Shown here one piece after another: positions 1-7,537 of a stretch of DNA of 7,897 nt; position 1 is the first letter of the stretch, and every line of letters begins with the position of its first letter. The notes beneath the pieces were generated by a model. The model saw only the letters and a list, made by a program, of their open reading frames with translations. It searched no databases and had not been told where the DNA came from. A program made the position numbers and the translations under genes. This DNA comes from an uncultured Flavobacteriales bacterium (lineage in GTDB: Bacteria > Bacteroidota > Bacteroidia > CAIKAF01), in contig CALEWF010000118.1 of NCBI GenBank assembly GCA_937925455.1, forward strand, positions 1 to 7,897. Reading direction: 5' to 3'.

Positions 1-90
1 ACAAAGCACTCAAAGAAAATGCACACAACGCACTCAAAGAAAGAGTTATGATAAAAAACAACCGCACTTTGTGCCCATTGTGGTAAAAAA
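1..90. repeat. Imperfect inverted-repeat element with an internal 13-bp direct repeat (left end cut)
   Basis: The 13-mer GCACTCAAAGAAA occurs at 6-18 and again at 30-42. The right part (about 63-83, GCACTTTGTGCCCATTGTGG) is roughly the reverse complement of the CACAAAG-like left part, so the stretch reads as a degenerate dyad built from CACAAAG/CTTTGTG words. From memory, elements of this wording are scattered between genes in many Bacteroidota genomes, but I cannot confirm copies here. The left end lies outside the window. A frame through it (3-86) could be read as the tail of a gene, but its composition is explained by the repeat. Confidence 0.45.
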
Positions 91-137
91 TCAATAACAC
101 GATAACAATGTTGATTAGTTGGTAAACAAATTAAATC

Positions 138-223
138 ATAGCTCACGGATGCACACCGATGCAACAGACGAACACCAATTCAATCTGTGCCAATCCGTCT
201 TATCCGTGTCATCCGAGTGCTAT
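138..223. repeat. Imperfect inverted repeat built from ATCCGTG/CACGGAT words
   Basis: The outer arms 138-150 (ATAGCTCACGGAT) and 211-223 (ATCCGAGTGCTAT) are reverse complements at 11 of 13 positions. Inside them, CACACCGAT on the left faces ATCCGTGTC on the right, and ATCCGT/ATCCGA recurs at 193, 202 and 211, about 9 bases apart. Related words (GGATTTTTATCCGCCTGTGTG) continue to about 254. No protein is supported across it. It lies just upstream of gmd and probably forms part of its untranslated leader or promoter-proximal DNA. I infer a dispersed intergenic repeat of the type common in Bacteroidota; an operator is a less likely alternative. Confidence 0.55.
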
Positions 224-298
224 TTATTAGACTGGATTTTTATCCGCCTGTGTGTAATTGAAAAATTTAATGGATATTTGAAACAGATTGAACCTAAC

Positions 299-1381
299 AT
301 GAAAAAAGCCTTAATAACGGGAATTACCGGACAAGACGGGGCCTATTTGGCAGAGCTGCTGCTTAGTAAAGGCTATGAAGTACATGGAATAAAACGCCGC
401 TCGTCGCTCTTTAATACGCAACGCATAGACCATTTGTATCAAGACCCGCATGCTCCAAATGCCCGCTTATTTTTACACTATGGCGATCTGACGGAAGGAA
501 CGGGCATCATACGCATTATTCAGGAAGTACAGCCTGATGAGATTTATAATTTAGGTGCTATGAGCCATGTTAAAGTGAGCTTTGATCAACCGGAATATAC
601 CGCCGATGTGAATGCTTTAGGAACCCTACGAATTTTAGAAGCTATTCGATTGTTGGGATTAACCATGCACGTGCGTTTTTTTCAATCATCAACTTCAGAA
701 TTATATGGATTGGCTCAACAAATACCACAAAATGAACGTACCCCGTTTTATCCCCGTAGCCCGTATGCTGTTGCCAAGCTTTATGCGTACTGGATAACGG
801 TCAATTACCGCGAAGCTTATGGCATGTATGCCGTAAATGGTATTTTGTTTAATCATGAATCGCCGCTACGCGGCGAAACCTTTGTAACTCGTAAGGTGAG
901 CCGTGGTGTGGCTGCCATGGCATTGGGTTTAACCGATTGTTTGTATGTAGGAAATTTGGATGCTCAACGCGACTGGGGACATGCTAAAGACTATATGGAA
1001 GCTGTATGGCTAATGATGCAACAACCTACACCTGATGATTTTGTAATTGCCTCCGGCCAGACCCGCAGCATTCGGCAACTCATAACTGAAGCCTTTAAAC
1101 AGGTAGGAGTTACTTTGTCTTTTCAAGGTAAAAAAGAACATGAAATAGGTATTGTAGAAGCAACTGAAAATACCCACTATCATTTTACTCCGGGGCAAAT
1201 TGTTGTACGCATAGACCCTCGCTATTTTCGGCCTACTGAAGTTGACTTGCTGGTAGGCGATGCATCCAAAGCGCATGCAAAACTTAACTGGAAACCACGC
1301 TACACTTTTGAACAAATGATGCAGGAAATGATAATGGCCGATTTGAATCATTTTAAAAACTTAAAAATGTATCATGGATAA
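299..1381 (+). CDS. gmd: GDP-mannose 4,6-dehydratase
   Basis: This cytoplasmic enzyme converts GDP-D-mannose to GDP-4-keto-6-deoxy-D-mannose, the first step toward GDP-L-fucose and related deoxysugars. The 360-residue product is an extended short-chain dehydrogenase. It has the Rossmann loop GITGQDG (G8, G11, G14) and a KRRSS segment (about 33-36) typical of NADP binding. Thr132 and Glu134 in the SSTSELYG segment, with Tyr156 and Lys160 in SPYAVAK, match the numbering of the catalytic residues known for the E. coli enzyme. The nucleotide-sugar motif NHESP is at 185-189. The ATG at 299 was chosen because it begins directly with the family's MKKALITGITG start and gives the usual length. The frame is open back to a TTG at 119, but those 60 residues run through an intergenic repeat. 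No Shine-Dalgarno is visible. The stop overlaps the fcl start, suggesting co-transcription and coupled translation. Confidence 0.97.
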   Translation: MKKALITGITGQDGAYLAELLLSKGYEVHGIKRRSSLFNTQRIDHLYQDPHAPNARLFLHYGDLTEGTGIIRIIQEVQPDEIYNLGAMSHVKVSFDQPEYTADVNALGTLRILEAIRLLGLTMHVRFFQSSTSELYGLAQQIPQNERTPFYPRSPYAVAKLYAYWITVNYREAYGMYAVNGILFNHESPLRGETFVTRKVSRGVAAMALGLTDCLYVGNLDAQRDWGHAKDYMEAVWLMMQQPTPDDFVIASGQTRSIRQLITEAFKQVGVTLSFQGKKEHEIGIVEATENTHYHFTPGQIVVRIDPRYFRPTEVDLLVGDASKAHAKLNWKPRYTFEQMMQEMIMADLNHFKNLKMYHG

Positions 1382-2297
1382 ACATGCCCGCATTTACGTA
1401 GCCGGACACCGGGGCATGGTGGGTTCTGCCATCGTTCGCTTGCTGCATCAGCAGGGCTTTTCAAACGTGGTGGTAAAAACCCGCCAAGAATTAGACCTGC
1501 GCAATCAGCAGTCGGTGATTGATTTTTTTGAGCAAACCCGACCGGAATATGTATTTGTAGCAGCTGCCAAAGTAGGCGGCATTCATGCTAATAATACCTA
1601 TCGGGCAGAATTTATCTATGATAATTTGATGATTGCCACCAACCTTATTCATCAAAGCTATGTGTATGGGGTAAAGAAGTTATTGTTTTTAGGTTCATCA
1701 TGCATTTATCCCAAACTTGCACCTCAACCGCTTAAAGAAAGTTATTTGCTTACCGGGCTGTTAGAACCTACCAATGAGCCGTATGCAGTGGCTAAAATTG
1801 CAGGCATCAAGCTGTGTGAAAACTATAGGTTGCAATATGGGTGTAATTTTATTTCAGCTATGCCTTGTAATTTGTATGGACCAAATGATAATTATCATCC
1901 CGAAAATTCGCATGTGATACCAGCATTGCTGCGTAAATTTCATGAAGCCAAACAAAACCAACTGCCTCAGGTAACAATTTGGGGAAGCGGTGATGCATTA
2001 CGCGAATTTTTGCATGTGGATGATTTGGCAGCTGCCTGCTTGTACCTTATGAAACATTACAACGATTTGGCTTTTGTAAATGTAGGCTCGGGTGAAGAAA
2101 TAAGCATTCGGGAATTGGCATTGATGATTAAAGAAATTACAGGATACAAGGGTGAACTTCTTTTTGATACATCATATCCAGACGGTACGCCACGTAAATT
2201 CTTAGACAGTTCTGTGATTCGTGCCATGGGTTGGATGCCCATTTATTCCCTTCGTACAGGCATTACTCAGGTGTACCGCCAAACCTTTGTATCTTAG
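1374..2297 (+). CDS. fcl: GDP-L-fucose synthase (GDP-4-keto-6-deoxymannose 3,5-epimerase-4-reductase)
   Basis: Fcl (also called WcaG) epimerises the Gmd product at C3 and C5 and reduces C4 with NADPH, giving GDP-L-fucose in the cytoplasm. The 307-residue protein has the family hallmarks: Rossmann loop GHRGMVG (G11-G17), Ser108 and Cys110 in GSSCIYP, Tyr137 and Lys141 in EPYAVAK, and His180. Each sits one residue after the S107/C109/Y136/K140/H179 set of the E. coli enzyme. Other conserved stretches are AAKVGGIHAN (63-72), NLYGPNDNY (166-174) and REFLHVDD (210-217). The start overlaps the last 8 bases of gmd in another frame. No Shine-Dalgarno is seen, so translational coupling is likely. Finding both enzymes adjacent implies that the glycan of this locus contains L-fucose or a derivative; no fucosyltransferase lies in the window. 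Confidence 0.97.
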   Translation: MDKHARIYVAGHRGMVGSAIVRLLHQQGFSNVVVKTRQELDLRNQQSVIDFFEQTRPEYVFVAAAKVGGIHANNTYRAEFIYDNLMIATNLIHQSYVYGVKKLLFLGSSCIYPKLAPQPLKESYLLTGLLEPTNEPYAVAKIAGIKLCENYRLQYGCNFISAMPCNLYGPNDNYHPENSHVIPALLRKFHEAKQNQLPQVTIWGSGDALREFLHVDDLAAACLYLMKHYNDLAFVNVGSGEEISIRELALMIKEITGYKGELLFDTSYPDGTPRKFLDSSVIRAMGWMPIYSLRTGITQVYRQTFVS

Positions 2298-2312
2298 CAG
2301 ATATTCCTTTAA

Positions 2313-3695
2313 ATGCGAATTAATTCTATTTACACCGGTTATCAATTTTACATCAGCATGAGCGATGTGGCCATTGCCGTTGTAACCGTTTTGGTAATTT
2401 TGGTATTTGCATTTTTTCGAAGTAATAGCAGATTAAATAAACAACCGCTTTACAAATACTACTTACGTGGTTTGTTGTTCAAATTATTCGGAAGCTTAGC
2501 CTTTGCACTATATTATGCCAATTATTTGGATGGTGGCGATACAGTTTCGTATTGGTATGGTGCAGAAGCCATAAAGAATTTATTTTATCAAAATCCGTTA
2601 TTGTATTTTCAGGAACTATTTGGAGAAACTAATTGGACTGATTATTTTAATATCTATAATGAAAATACAGGTTGGCCACCCAGCTCAATTTACCGTTCCG
2701 CCCGGCATTTTAATACGTGCCGTATAACCAGTGTGGTGGCTATAATAGTACCTTTTTCGTTTTTAGGGCAAACCTTTGCCATGGGTTTTCTGGCATACCA
2801 TGCTACATTTAAATTGTATCTCACCTTTGTACGCAATTTTCCTCATATTGAAAAACAGCTTCGCCTGGGTATTTTGTATGTACCTTCTGTTCTTTTCTGG
2901 TGTTCGGGCATTATGAAAGATACCATTGTGCTGATGGGGGTTTGCAACATTGTTTACGAAACTGATCAGTTTTTGAGTCGCACCGAAAGCAAAAAACGCT
3001 TGCGGTTTTTTATTCGAATAATTTTTTGGGGATGGCTGATATTTTTGGTAAAACCTTATGTAGTAATTTCCATGATGCCAGCCTGGTTAGCCTGGATGAA
3101 TTACGAAACCATTAAACGCATTCAAAGCCCCGTTCTCAAGTATTATTTGTTGCCTTTTGTGGTAATAGGTACGTTTTCACTGGCTTTTTACCTGTATGTA
3201 AATTCATCAGGCAAAGGCGAATTTGCTGCTGATAATATTTTAGAAAAAGCTTTGGTAAGCCGCAAAGATTTTGCTACCAACGTTACATACGGTAAAAACC
3301 GTGCAAAAGTAGAAGTTATTGACAACCCTACGTCTGACAATATTTTACGGGCTGTCCCCGAGTCCATCATCATGGGATTATTTCGCCCTTTTATTTGGGA
3401 AGCACGTAGCCCAGCTATATTTATTTCTGCACTCGAAAATTTTTTCTTGCTAATCTATTTTATACTTGCATTAGTCAAATTGAAATTGATTGGATTAATA
3501 AGTTTTATTCGCAGCCATCCTTTGCTTTTATTTTCTGTGCTTTTCAGCATCGTGCTGGCTTTTGTGGTTGGTTTTACTACACCACTCTTTGGTGCCATGG
3601 TAAGATTTCGTACACCGTTTTTGCCGTTTTGGGTTGCGTTTATGATAATTGCTATTTATCATATTCGCTCTTTGCCAAAAATACAATACAAGTAA
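2313..3695 (+). CDS. Polytopic membrane protein of unknown function, possible glycan polymerase-like protein
   Basis: The 460-residue product is strongly hydrophobic. I count about nine likely membrane segments, near residues 17-35, 53-70, 139-160, 183-200, 230-258, 276-295, 367-389, 402-423 and 432-450, with large hydrophilic loops at about 71-135 and 296-366. Features that look conserved rather than random are DGGDTVSYWY (73-82), VPSVLFWCSGIMKDTIV (190-206), LVKPYV (245-250) and a C-terminal VRFRTPFLPFW (430-440). I recall similar membrane proteins in Bacteroidota polysaccharide loci, usually labelled hypothetical. The topology and the late Arg-rich motif resemble Wzy/EpsG-type polymerases or GT-C-like enzymes, but I see no family signature that settles it. 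The gene follows fcl by 15 bases, so it is probably in the gmd-fcl operon. The start is uncertain: Met16 (ATG at 2358) is an alternative, and neither start has a Shine-Dalgarno. A hairpin follows the stop. Confidence 0.85.
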   Translation: MRINSIYTGYQFYISMSDVAIAVVTVLVILVFAFFRSNSRLNKQPLYKYYLRGLLFKLFGSLAFALYYANYLDGGDTVSYWYGAEAIKNLFYQNPLLYFQELFGETNWTDYFNIYNENTGWPPSSIYRSARHFNTCRITSVVAIIVPFSFLGQTFAMGFLAYHATFKLYLTFVRNFPHIEKQLRLGILYVPSVLFWCSGIMKDTIVLMGVCNIVYETDQFLSRTESKKRLRFFIRIIFWGWLIFLVKPYVVISMMPAWLAWMNYETIKRIQSPVLKYYLLPFVVIGTFSLAFYLYVNSSGKGEFAADNILEKALVSRKDFATNVTYGKNRAKVEVIDNPTSDNILRAVPESIIMGLFRPFIWEARSPAIFISALENFFLLIYFILALVKLKLIGLISFIRSHPLLLFSVLFSIVLAFVVGFTTPLFGAMVRFRTPFLPFWVAFMIIAIYHIRSLPKIQYK

Positions 3696-3716
3696 TTATG
3701 CCCATATTGTCATTCG

Positions 3717-3745
3717 TATTTTTTAAATCCATCATTTAAAAAATA
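3717..3745. terminator. All-AT hairpin after the gmd-fcl-membrane protein operon, candidate terminator
   Basis: The arms 3717-3728 (TATTTTTTAAAT) and 3734-3745 (ATTTAAAAAATA) are perfect 12-bp reverse complements around the 5-base loop CCATC. The hairpin lies about 20 bases after the stop at 3695, between convergent genes, and has A/T runs on both strands, so it could act in either direction. The stem has no G-C pairs, so it would be weak as a classical intrinsic terminator. The position supports the call more than the stability does. Confidence 0.45.
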
Positions 3746-3790
3746 TAAATCCCAAAAGTATCGTTAGAAATTTTTAATCATATTTCATTC

Positions 3791-3996
3791 GAGGGGGGGC
3801 AGCCGCGTGTTCCTTTGCCTCTTGGGGTCGGATTTATCCGGTGCCCCATCTGCTGCGGATGGCAGTGGAAAGCCCGGAGGGGCGAAGCCCACAGGGCACG
3901 GGGTGGCGGGGCTGAGGGCACGAAGACACCGCTACCCCGATGCCCTGTGTGGCTTAGCCCCGAGGACTTGGAACGGACAGCCGCTTTGAGCAGCCT
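3791..3996. other. GC-rich structured island with a 33-nt long-arm hairpin (repeat element or RNA, unidentified)
   Basis: By hand count 138 of 206 bases are G or C (67%), while the DNA on both sides is very AT-rich. The core is a long hairpin. Arm 3879-3911 pairs with arm 3927-3961 through 30 Watson-Crick pairs and one G-T pair, with two mismatches, two single-base bulges (3940, 3950) and a 15-base loop (3912-3926). A small 5-bp stem (CCATC 3846-3850 with GATGG 3858-3862) sits to its left. CAGCCGC occurs near both edges (3800-3806 and 3978-3984), and GGAAAGCC/GGACAGCC recurs at 3867 and 3975. No T-tract follows, so it is not an intrinsic terminator. Short frames through it are low-complexity by-products of the composition. 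It may be a REP-like dispersed element, a small mobile remnant or a structured RNA; I do not recognise the family. The rest of 3696-4047 is AT-rich with no gene. Confidence 0.7.
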
Positions 3997-4021
3997 TAAA
4001 TAAATAAGCTAATAACAATTT

Positions 4022-4050
4022 TGAGATAATGCTTAATTCGGATAATCTCA
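4022..4050 (-). terminator. Weak dyad at the stop of the secreted protein gene, possible terminator
   Basis: Bases 4022-4030 (TGAGATAAT) and 4042-4050 (ATAATCTCA) can form a 9-bp stem with one mismatch around an 11-base loop. On the minus strand the dyad begins at the TGA stop of the secreted protein gene. The following sequence has only a broken T-rich run, so this is weak evidence. The GC-rich hairpin further on may be the more effective transcription barrier. Confidence 0.25.
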
Positions 4051-7000
4051 GAAGGTCTTCAATAAGCGAACCACTTGCTGTTCGCCACGATAATACACAG
4101 TTACAGCATACACTCCAGCCGATAATAAAGAAGCATCATATTGTAAAGTATGTAATCCCACAGTAAATTGAACAGTTTGCTCATATATCAATTTTCCTTG
4201 CAAATCGGTAATAGTAATAATCGCTTCGTCGGCTATAGGAATATTGATATGCATTGAAAATTGACCTTTTGTAGGATTGGGGAAAGGTGAAAAGACCGTA
4301 AATACGTTTTGCAAAGGCACGCATAAAGTTTTATTCAAAAGGGTATCACTAATAATTCCCGTTATTTCTTTAATTCGTAAACAACAAAACGATGAACCAT
4401 CTATAGGCAGTTGTATGCTATAAGGTGTTTGGTAATTGAGGGTATTGCCAATAAATAATTCGCCTTGCCAGTTTTCTAAGGCTGGTTGGGCGCCTTCAAT
4501 CCAACCTTCTAATTGCATGCCTGTAATGGTAACTGTTGAGAGGTTTTGAATGGAGGCTTGCAGTTGTACATATCCATTGTTTTGTGTACAAACCAGATTG
4601 TTGAGCTGCACATCAAATACTGGCATTACCACATTTATGGTACGTGTAGCAGTATCGCTGCATCCGTTAGCATCGGTAACTATCAGCGTTACCGGGTATA
4701 AGCCCACCTGCTGGTAAGTATGCGTAATTGGACTGCCGGTTGCGGTAGTGTTATCACCTAAATCCCATGCTATGCTAACGCCGGGTGTACCGTTGTATTG
4801 AAGCACTGTATTGAGTGGTGGGGCACTGACCTGGGGTGTAGCTGTGAATGATGCAACGGGTGGGTTTTTAATAAACACATTGGTTTTTATACTATCTACA
4901 CAGTTATCAGAGGAAGTTACAATGAGCTTTATCTGCCTTAAGCCTGATTGATGGAAGGTAACAGATTGTGGGTTTTGATTGCCAACATTTGCACCGCTGA
5001 TGCTCCATTGCCATTGGGCGGGTAAAGTGTTGCTGTAATTACTGTTATCAGTAAGCAAATACGTTTGCCCGCGGCATAAAGTATCATCCGGCAGAAGCAA
5101 TGCAGCATCTACAAACTTATTGATGTACAGTGTATCGGTGTAGGCATGCTTGCAGCCGTTATCGGTTGAAACAACCAAGGTTACCGGATAAATTCCAGGT
5201 GTCATGTAAGTAAAACTTGGATTTATTACTCCTGATGAATCATTGGATGTAGTTCCGAAATACCACTGATAGGTTGTGATGTTAAGAGGAAATCCTGCAA
5301 AACTTAAATTATTAAAAACTACCGGCTCTCCCAAACATTCTTTGTTTACAGTGAAATTGGCTGTGCCAGCCGGTTTAATTTGTACCATTTGGCTTAATGT
5401 GTCTTTGCATCCCATGCTGTTTGATATAATTAATTGAACAGGGTAAACACCATGGGTTGGATAACTAAATTGCGGATTAGCTACATTGGATGTATCATTG
5501 GCAAGGGAAGGCACACCAAAGTTCCAATGCCATTGTGTTAAAGTTCCAGCGTTTGCAACAGACTGATCTGCGAAAAAAGCATTTCCTCGTTCGCAACTAT
5601 CTATCACCACAAAATTAGCCGAGGGGGGTGGCCATATAGCTATCCATTGAGTAGTGTCATCACTACACCCTACATCTGTTGTTACGGTTAGTGTTACTAA
5701 ATAATTACCGGGTAAAGAAAATGTATGAACGGGATGTTGGGTAGTTTCTATTGGACTTCCATCGCCCCAATTCCAATTCCATTGTTGTATTACATTTCCA
5801 GTTGTACTTTGATCAGTAAATAGGGTAGGGCTGTCTGTGCAAAAATTTTGAGCAGCAAATGAAGCATGAGGCGCATTGCCTACTATGGTAATGTGAATGG
5901 TGTCTTGAGCGGTACAGCCTAATGAATTTATTGCAGTAACCCAATATAACCCTGTTGTATTAACAATAGTAGTACTATCCACACTACCTGTGTTCCATAA
6001 ATAACTTGCTCCTGCTCCAGCGGATACATTTAATCCGATGCGATTGCCAGAACATAATGACGTATCATTTCCAAGAGTAGCTAAAGAAAAGTTATTTAGA
6101 GTTAACTGAATGGTATCAGAGTAAAAATGACACCCTAATGAGTCTGTAACTCGATAAAAATATGAGCCATGGTTGTGAATGTAAATTGCTGAATCACTAT
6201 CTCCCGTTGACCATATGAACGAATACATATTACCTGATAAACCAGAATTCCAAAGCAAGCTATCTCCCAAACAAATTGTAGAATCGTTTAAAGAAGCAGG
6301 GTGGGGGTAGGAAAATTCAACATAGATAGTATCGCTGCTTAAATTTCCCATTTTATCAACTACTTGTACCCAATAATTTCCTGTTTGATTAACGGTTATT
6401 GAAGGTGTGGTTGCTCCGGTTGACCAAACATAGCTGGCATAACCGGTTTGAGCTTGCAATACCTTAGGGCAAAAAGAATAATTTTCATAGATATCAGGTC
6501 CAAGATTAACCGGAGGAAAATATTTAAAACGAAGGTATTGTTCAATGTTTTGTATTTCAGAAATACTCAAAATATTATCAAAAATTAAAACTTCTGCTAC
6601 ATCAATATAGGCGTGATAAGAAGGATTATTGGTTTCATCTCCTAATGCAGCTAATGTAAACCCTCCAGGATTAGAAGTGCCCGGAAATCCAGACATTGGC
6701 AAATTGGTAAAATTATTTCTCACAAATGAATTAGAGCCATCATATTGCATTGCAAAAATCTGATAACCTAAAGGACCTGAACTCGTGGTTGAAGAATAAA
6801 AAGAACCGCCATAAAAAACATAATAATTATTTCCATCGGTTCCAAGTCTGAAAAGATTGCTTGAAATTCCATCGAATATGAAATTAGAAAAAGAAAGCTC
6901 TTTTTTATTAAATACTAAAAATATAGTTACAGGTTGATTTAATGTAAAAGGATTGGTCTTTAGATATTGAGAGATACCATCAAAACTAACCACATGATGA

Positions 7001-7515
7001 TTATTTAACTCATTGGTAAGTAATTGAGGCTGTCTGAGGGTATTGCTTTGAAGTCCATGATGATTATTTAAAGACTTGTCAGACCATTGTGATATAGCTC
7101 CACCAGTATGAATAATTCCAAAATCAGGATCCCACCATAGCTTTAGTCCGGGAATATTTTGAATAGTAATTATATTTATTGTATAAACTGAAGACCAAGA
7201 AGAAGAGGTAAAACCATTGAAAGAATTAACTCTCCAAAAATACGTTCCCGGTGTTAAGCCCGAAACTAAAATCTCGTTATTAGTTAAAGTATTATTTTGA
7301 TATACAATGGTTGTAAAATTTACATCACTAGCAATTTGAAAGTGATATGATACAGAACCAGAAACTGGATTCCATTGAAATAATATTGAAGATGAGTCGC
7401 AAGTATAATTATTAAATGGTGAAACAAGTTGAGGCTGAGCTTGTAACTTTGGGGATAAAATACACAAAAAGAAGGCTAAATGTATGTACAGAATAACATG
7501 ATATTTTTTTTTCAT
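4048..7515 (-). CDS. Large secreted multi-domain surface protein (Fn3-like, LamG-like, PKD/Ig-like repeats) with T9SS sorting domain
   Basis: The 1155-residue product is probably exported by Sec and then moved to the cell surface or medium by the type IX secretion system. In order it has a signal peptide (1 to about 26, hydrophobic core, ending LQAQ); a fibronectin-III-like domain (about 28-116); and a LamG/concanavalin-like domain (about 121-335, with LKLWWDP and VVSFDGISQYL). Three Ig-like modules follow, carrying YxWxTG-type strands (about 337-399, 402-473, 477-545). Then come five PKD or PKD-like modules (about 548-627, 630-714, 717-800, 802-882, 885-963), with WNWGDGS, YPVTLVV and NGC-D type signatures. 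A linker domain (964-1070) precedes a type A T9SS sorting domain (about 1074-1155: FPNPTKGQF, LQGKLIYEQ, SAGVYAVTV, final LLKTF). Such proteins usually serve in adhesion or glycan binding. I see no catalytic domain, so an adhesin-like role is inferred. The start ATG is followed directly by Lys codons and the signal sequence. The gene is transcribed alone, against the glycan genes. Confidence 0.95.
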   Translation of the reverse strand: MKKKYHVILYIHLAFFLCILSPKLQAQPQLVSPFNNYTCDSSSILFQWNPVSGSVSYHFQIASDVNFTTIVYQNNTLTNNEILVSGLTPGTYFWRVNSFNGFTSSSWSSVYTINIITIQNIPGLKLWWDPDFGIIHTGGAISQWSDKSLNNHHGLQSNTLRQPQLLTNELNNHHVVSFDGISQYLKTNPFTLNQPVTIFLVFNKKELSFSNFIFDGISSNLFRLGTDGNNYYVFYGGSFYSSTTSSGPLGYQIFAMQYDGSNSFVRNNFTNLPMSGFPGTSNPGGFTLAALGDETNNPSYHAYIDVAEVLIFDNILSISEIQNIEQYLRFKYFPPVNLGPDIYENYSFCPKVLQAQTGYASYVWSTGATTPSITVNQTGNYWVQVVDKMGNLSSDTIYVEFSYPHPASLNDSTICLGDSLLWNSGLSGNMYSFIWSTGDSDSAIYIHNHGSYFYRVTDSLGCHFYSDTIQLTLNNFSLATLGNDTSLCSGNRIGLNVSAGAGASYLWNTGSVDSTTIVNTTGLYWVTAINSLGCTAQDTIHITIVGNAPHASFAAQNFCTDSPTLFTDQSTTGNVIQQWNWNWGDGSPIETTQHPVHTFSLPGNYLVTLTVTTDVGCSDDTTQWIAIWPPPSANFVVIDSCERGNAFFADQSVANAGTLTQWHWNFGVPSLANDTSNVANPQFSYPTHGVYPVQLIISNSMGCKDTLSQMVQIKPAGTANFTVNKECLGEPVVFNNLSFAGFPLNITTYQWYFGTTSNDSSGVINPSFTYMTPGIYPVTLVVSTDNGCKHAYTDTLYINKFVDAALLLPDDTLCRGQTYLLTDNSNYSNTLPAQWQWSISGANVGNQNPQSVTFHQSGLRQIKLIVTSSDNCVDSIKTNVFIKNPPVASFTATPQVSAPPLNTVLQYNGTPGVSIAWDLGDNTTATGSPITHTYQQVGLYPVTLIVTDANGCSDTATRTINVVMPVFDVQLNNLVCTQNNGYVQLQASIQNLSTVTITGMQLEGWIEGAQPALENWQGELFIGNTLNYQTPYSIQLPIDGSSFCCLRIKEITGIISDTLLNKTLCVPLQNVFTVFSPFPNPTKGQFSMHINIPIADEAIITITDLQGKLIYEQTVQFTVGLHTLQYDASLLSAGVYAVTVYYRGEQQVVRLLKTF

Positions 7516-7537
7516 ATACTATTCATCAAAACTTGAC

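Noticed and set aside
6..42. CRISPR array from the repeated 13-mer
   Set aside because: There are only two copies, with an 11-base gap, inside a degenerate dyad; this is not a repeat-spacer pattern.
3..86. Tail of a coding region ending at a TAA (84-86)
   Set aside because: Its peptide is dictated by the 13-bp direct repeat and the CTTTGTG-type repeat wording; no family is recognisable. It cannot be excluded without upstream sequence.
273..280. Promoter -7 element GATATTTG ahead of gmd
   Set aside because: It matches TAnnTTTG at 7 of 8 positions, but no -33 element has suitable spacing and the leader would be only about 12 bases, so it is not called as a feature.
119..298. N-terminal extension of Gmd by 60 residues from a TTG at 119
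   Set aside because: The extension runs through the ATCCGTG inverted repeat, has no similarity to Gmd, and the ATG at 299 gives the canonical N-terminus and catalytic numbering.
1010..1351. Antisense 113-residue open frame inside gmd
   Set aside because: It lies wholly within a well-supported gene on the other strand and has no recognisable domain.
2057..2242. Antisense 61-residue open frame inside fcl
   Set aside because: A shadow of the fcl coding sequence with no independent support.
3188..3373. Antisense 61-residue open frame inside the membrane protein gene
   Set aside because: A shadow frame; the plus-strand frame is long and hydrophobic in a regular membrane pattern.
3807..4003. Two overlapping short plus-strand open frames of about 60 residues in the GC-rich island
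   Set aside because: Stop codons are rare in GC-rich DNA, the peptides are rich in Gly, Arg, Pro and Ala without a domain, and the long hairpin explains the sequence better.
4048..7515. Enzymatic role (for example glycosidase) for the large secreted protein
   Set aside because: The LamG-like, Fn3-like and PKD domains often accompany hydrolases, but no catalytic domain or active-site motif is visible along the whole length.
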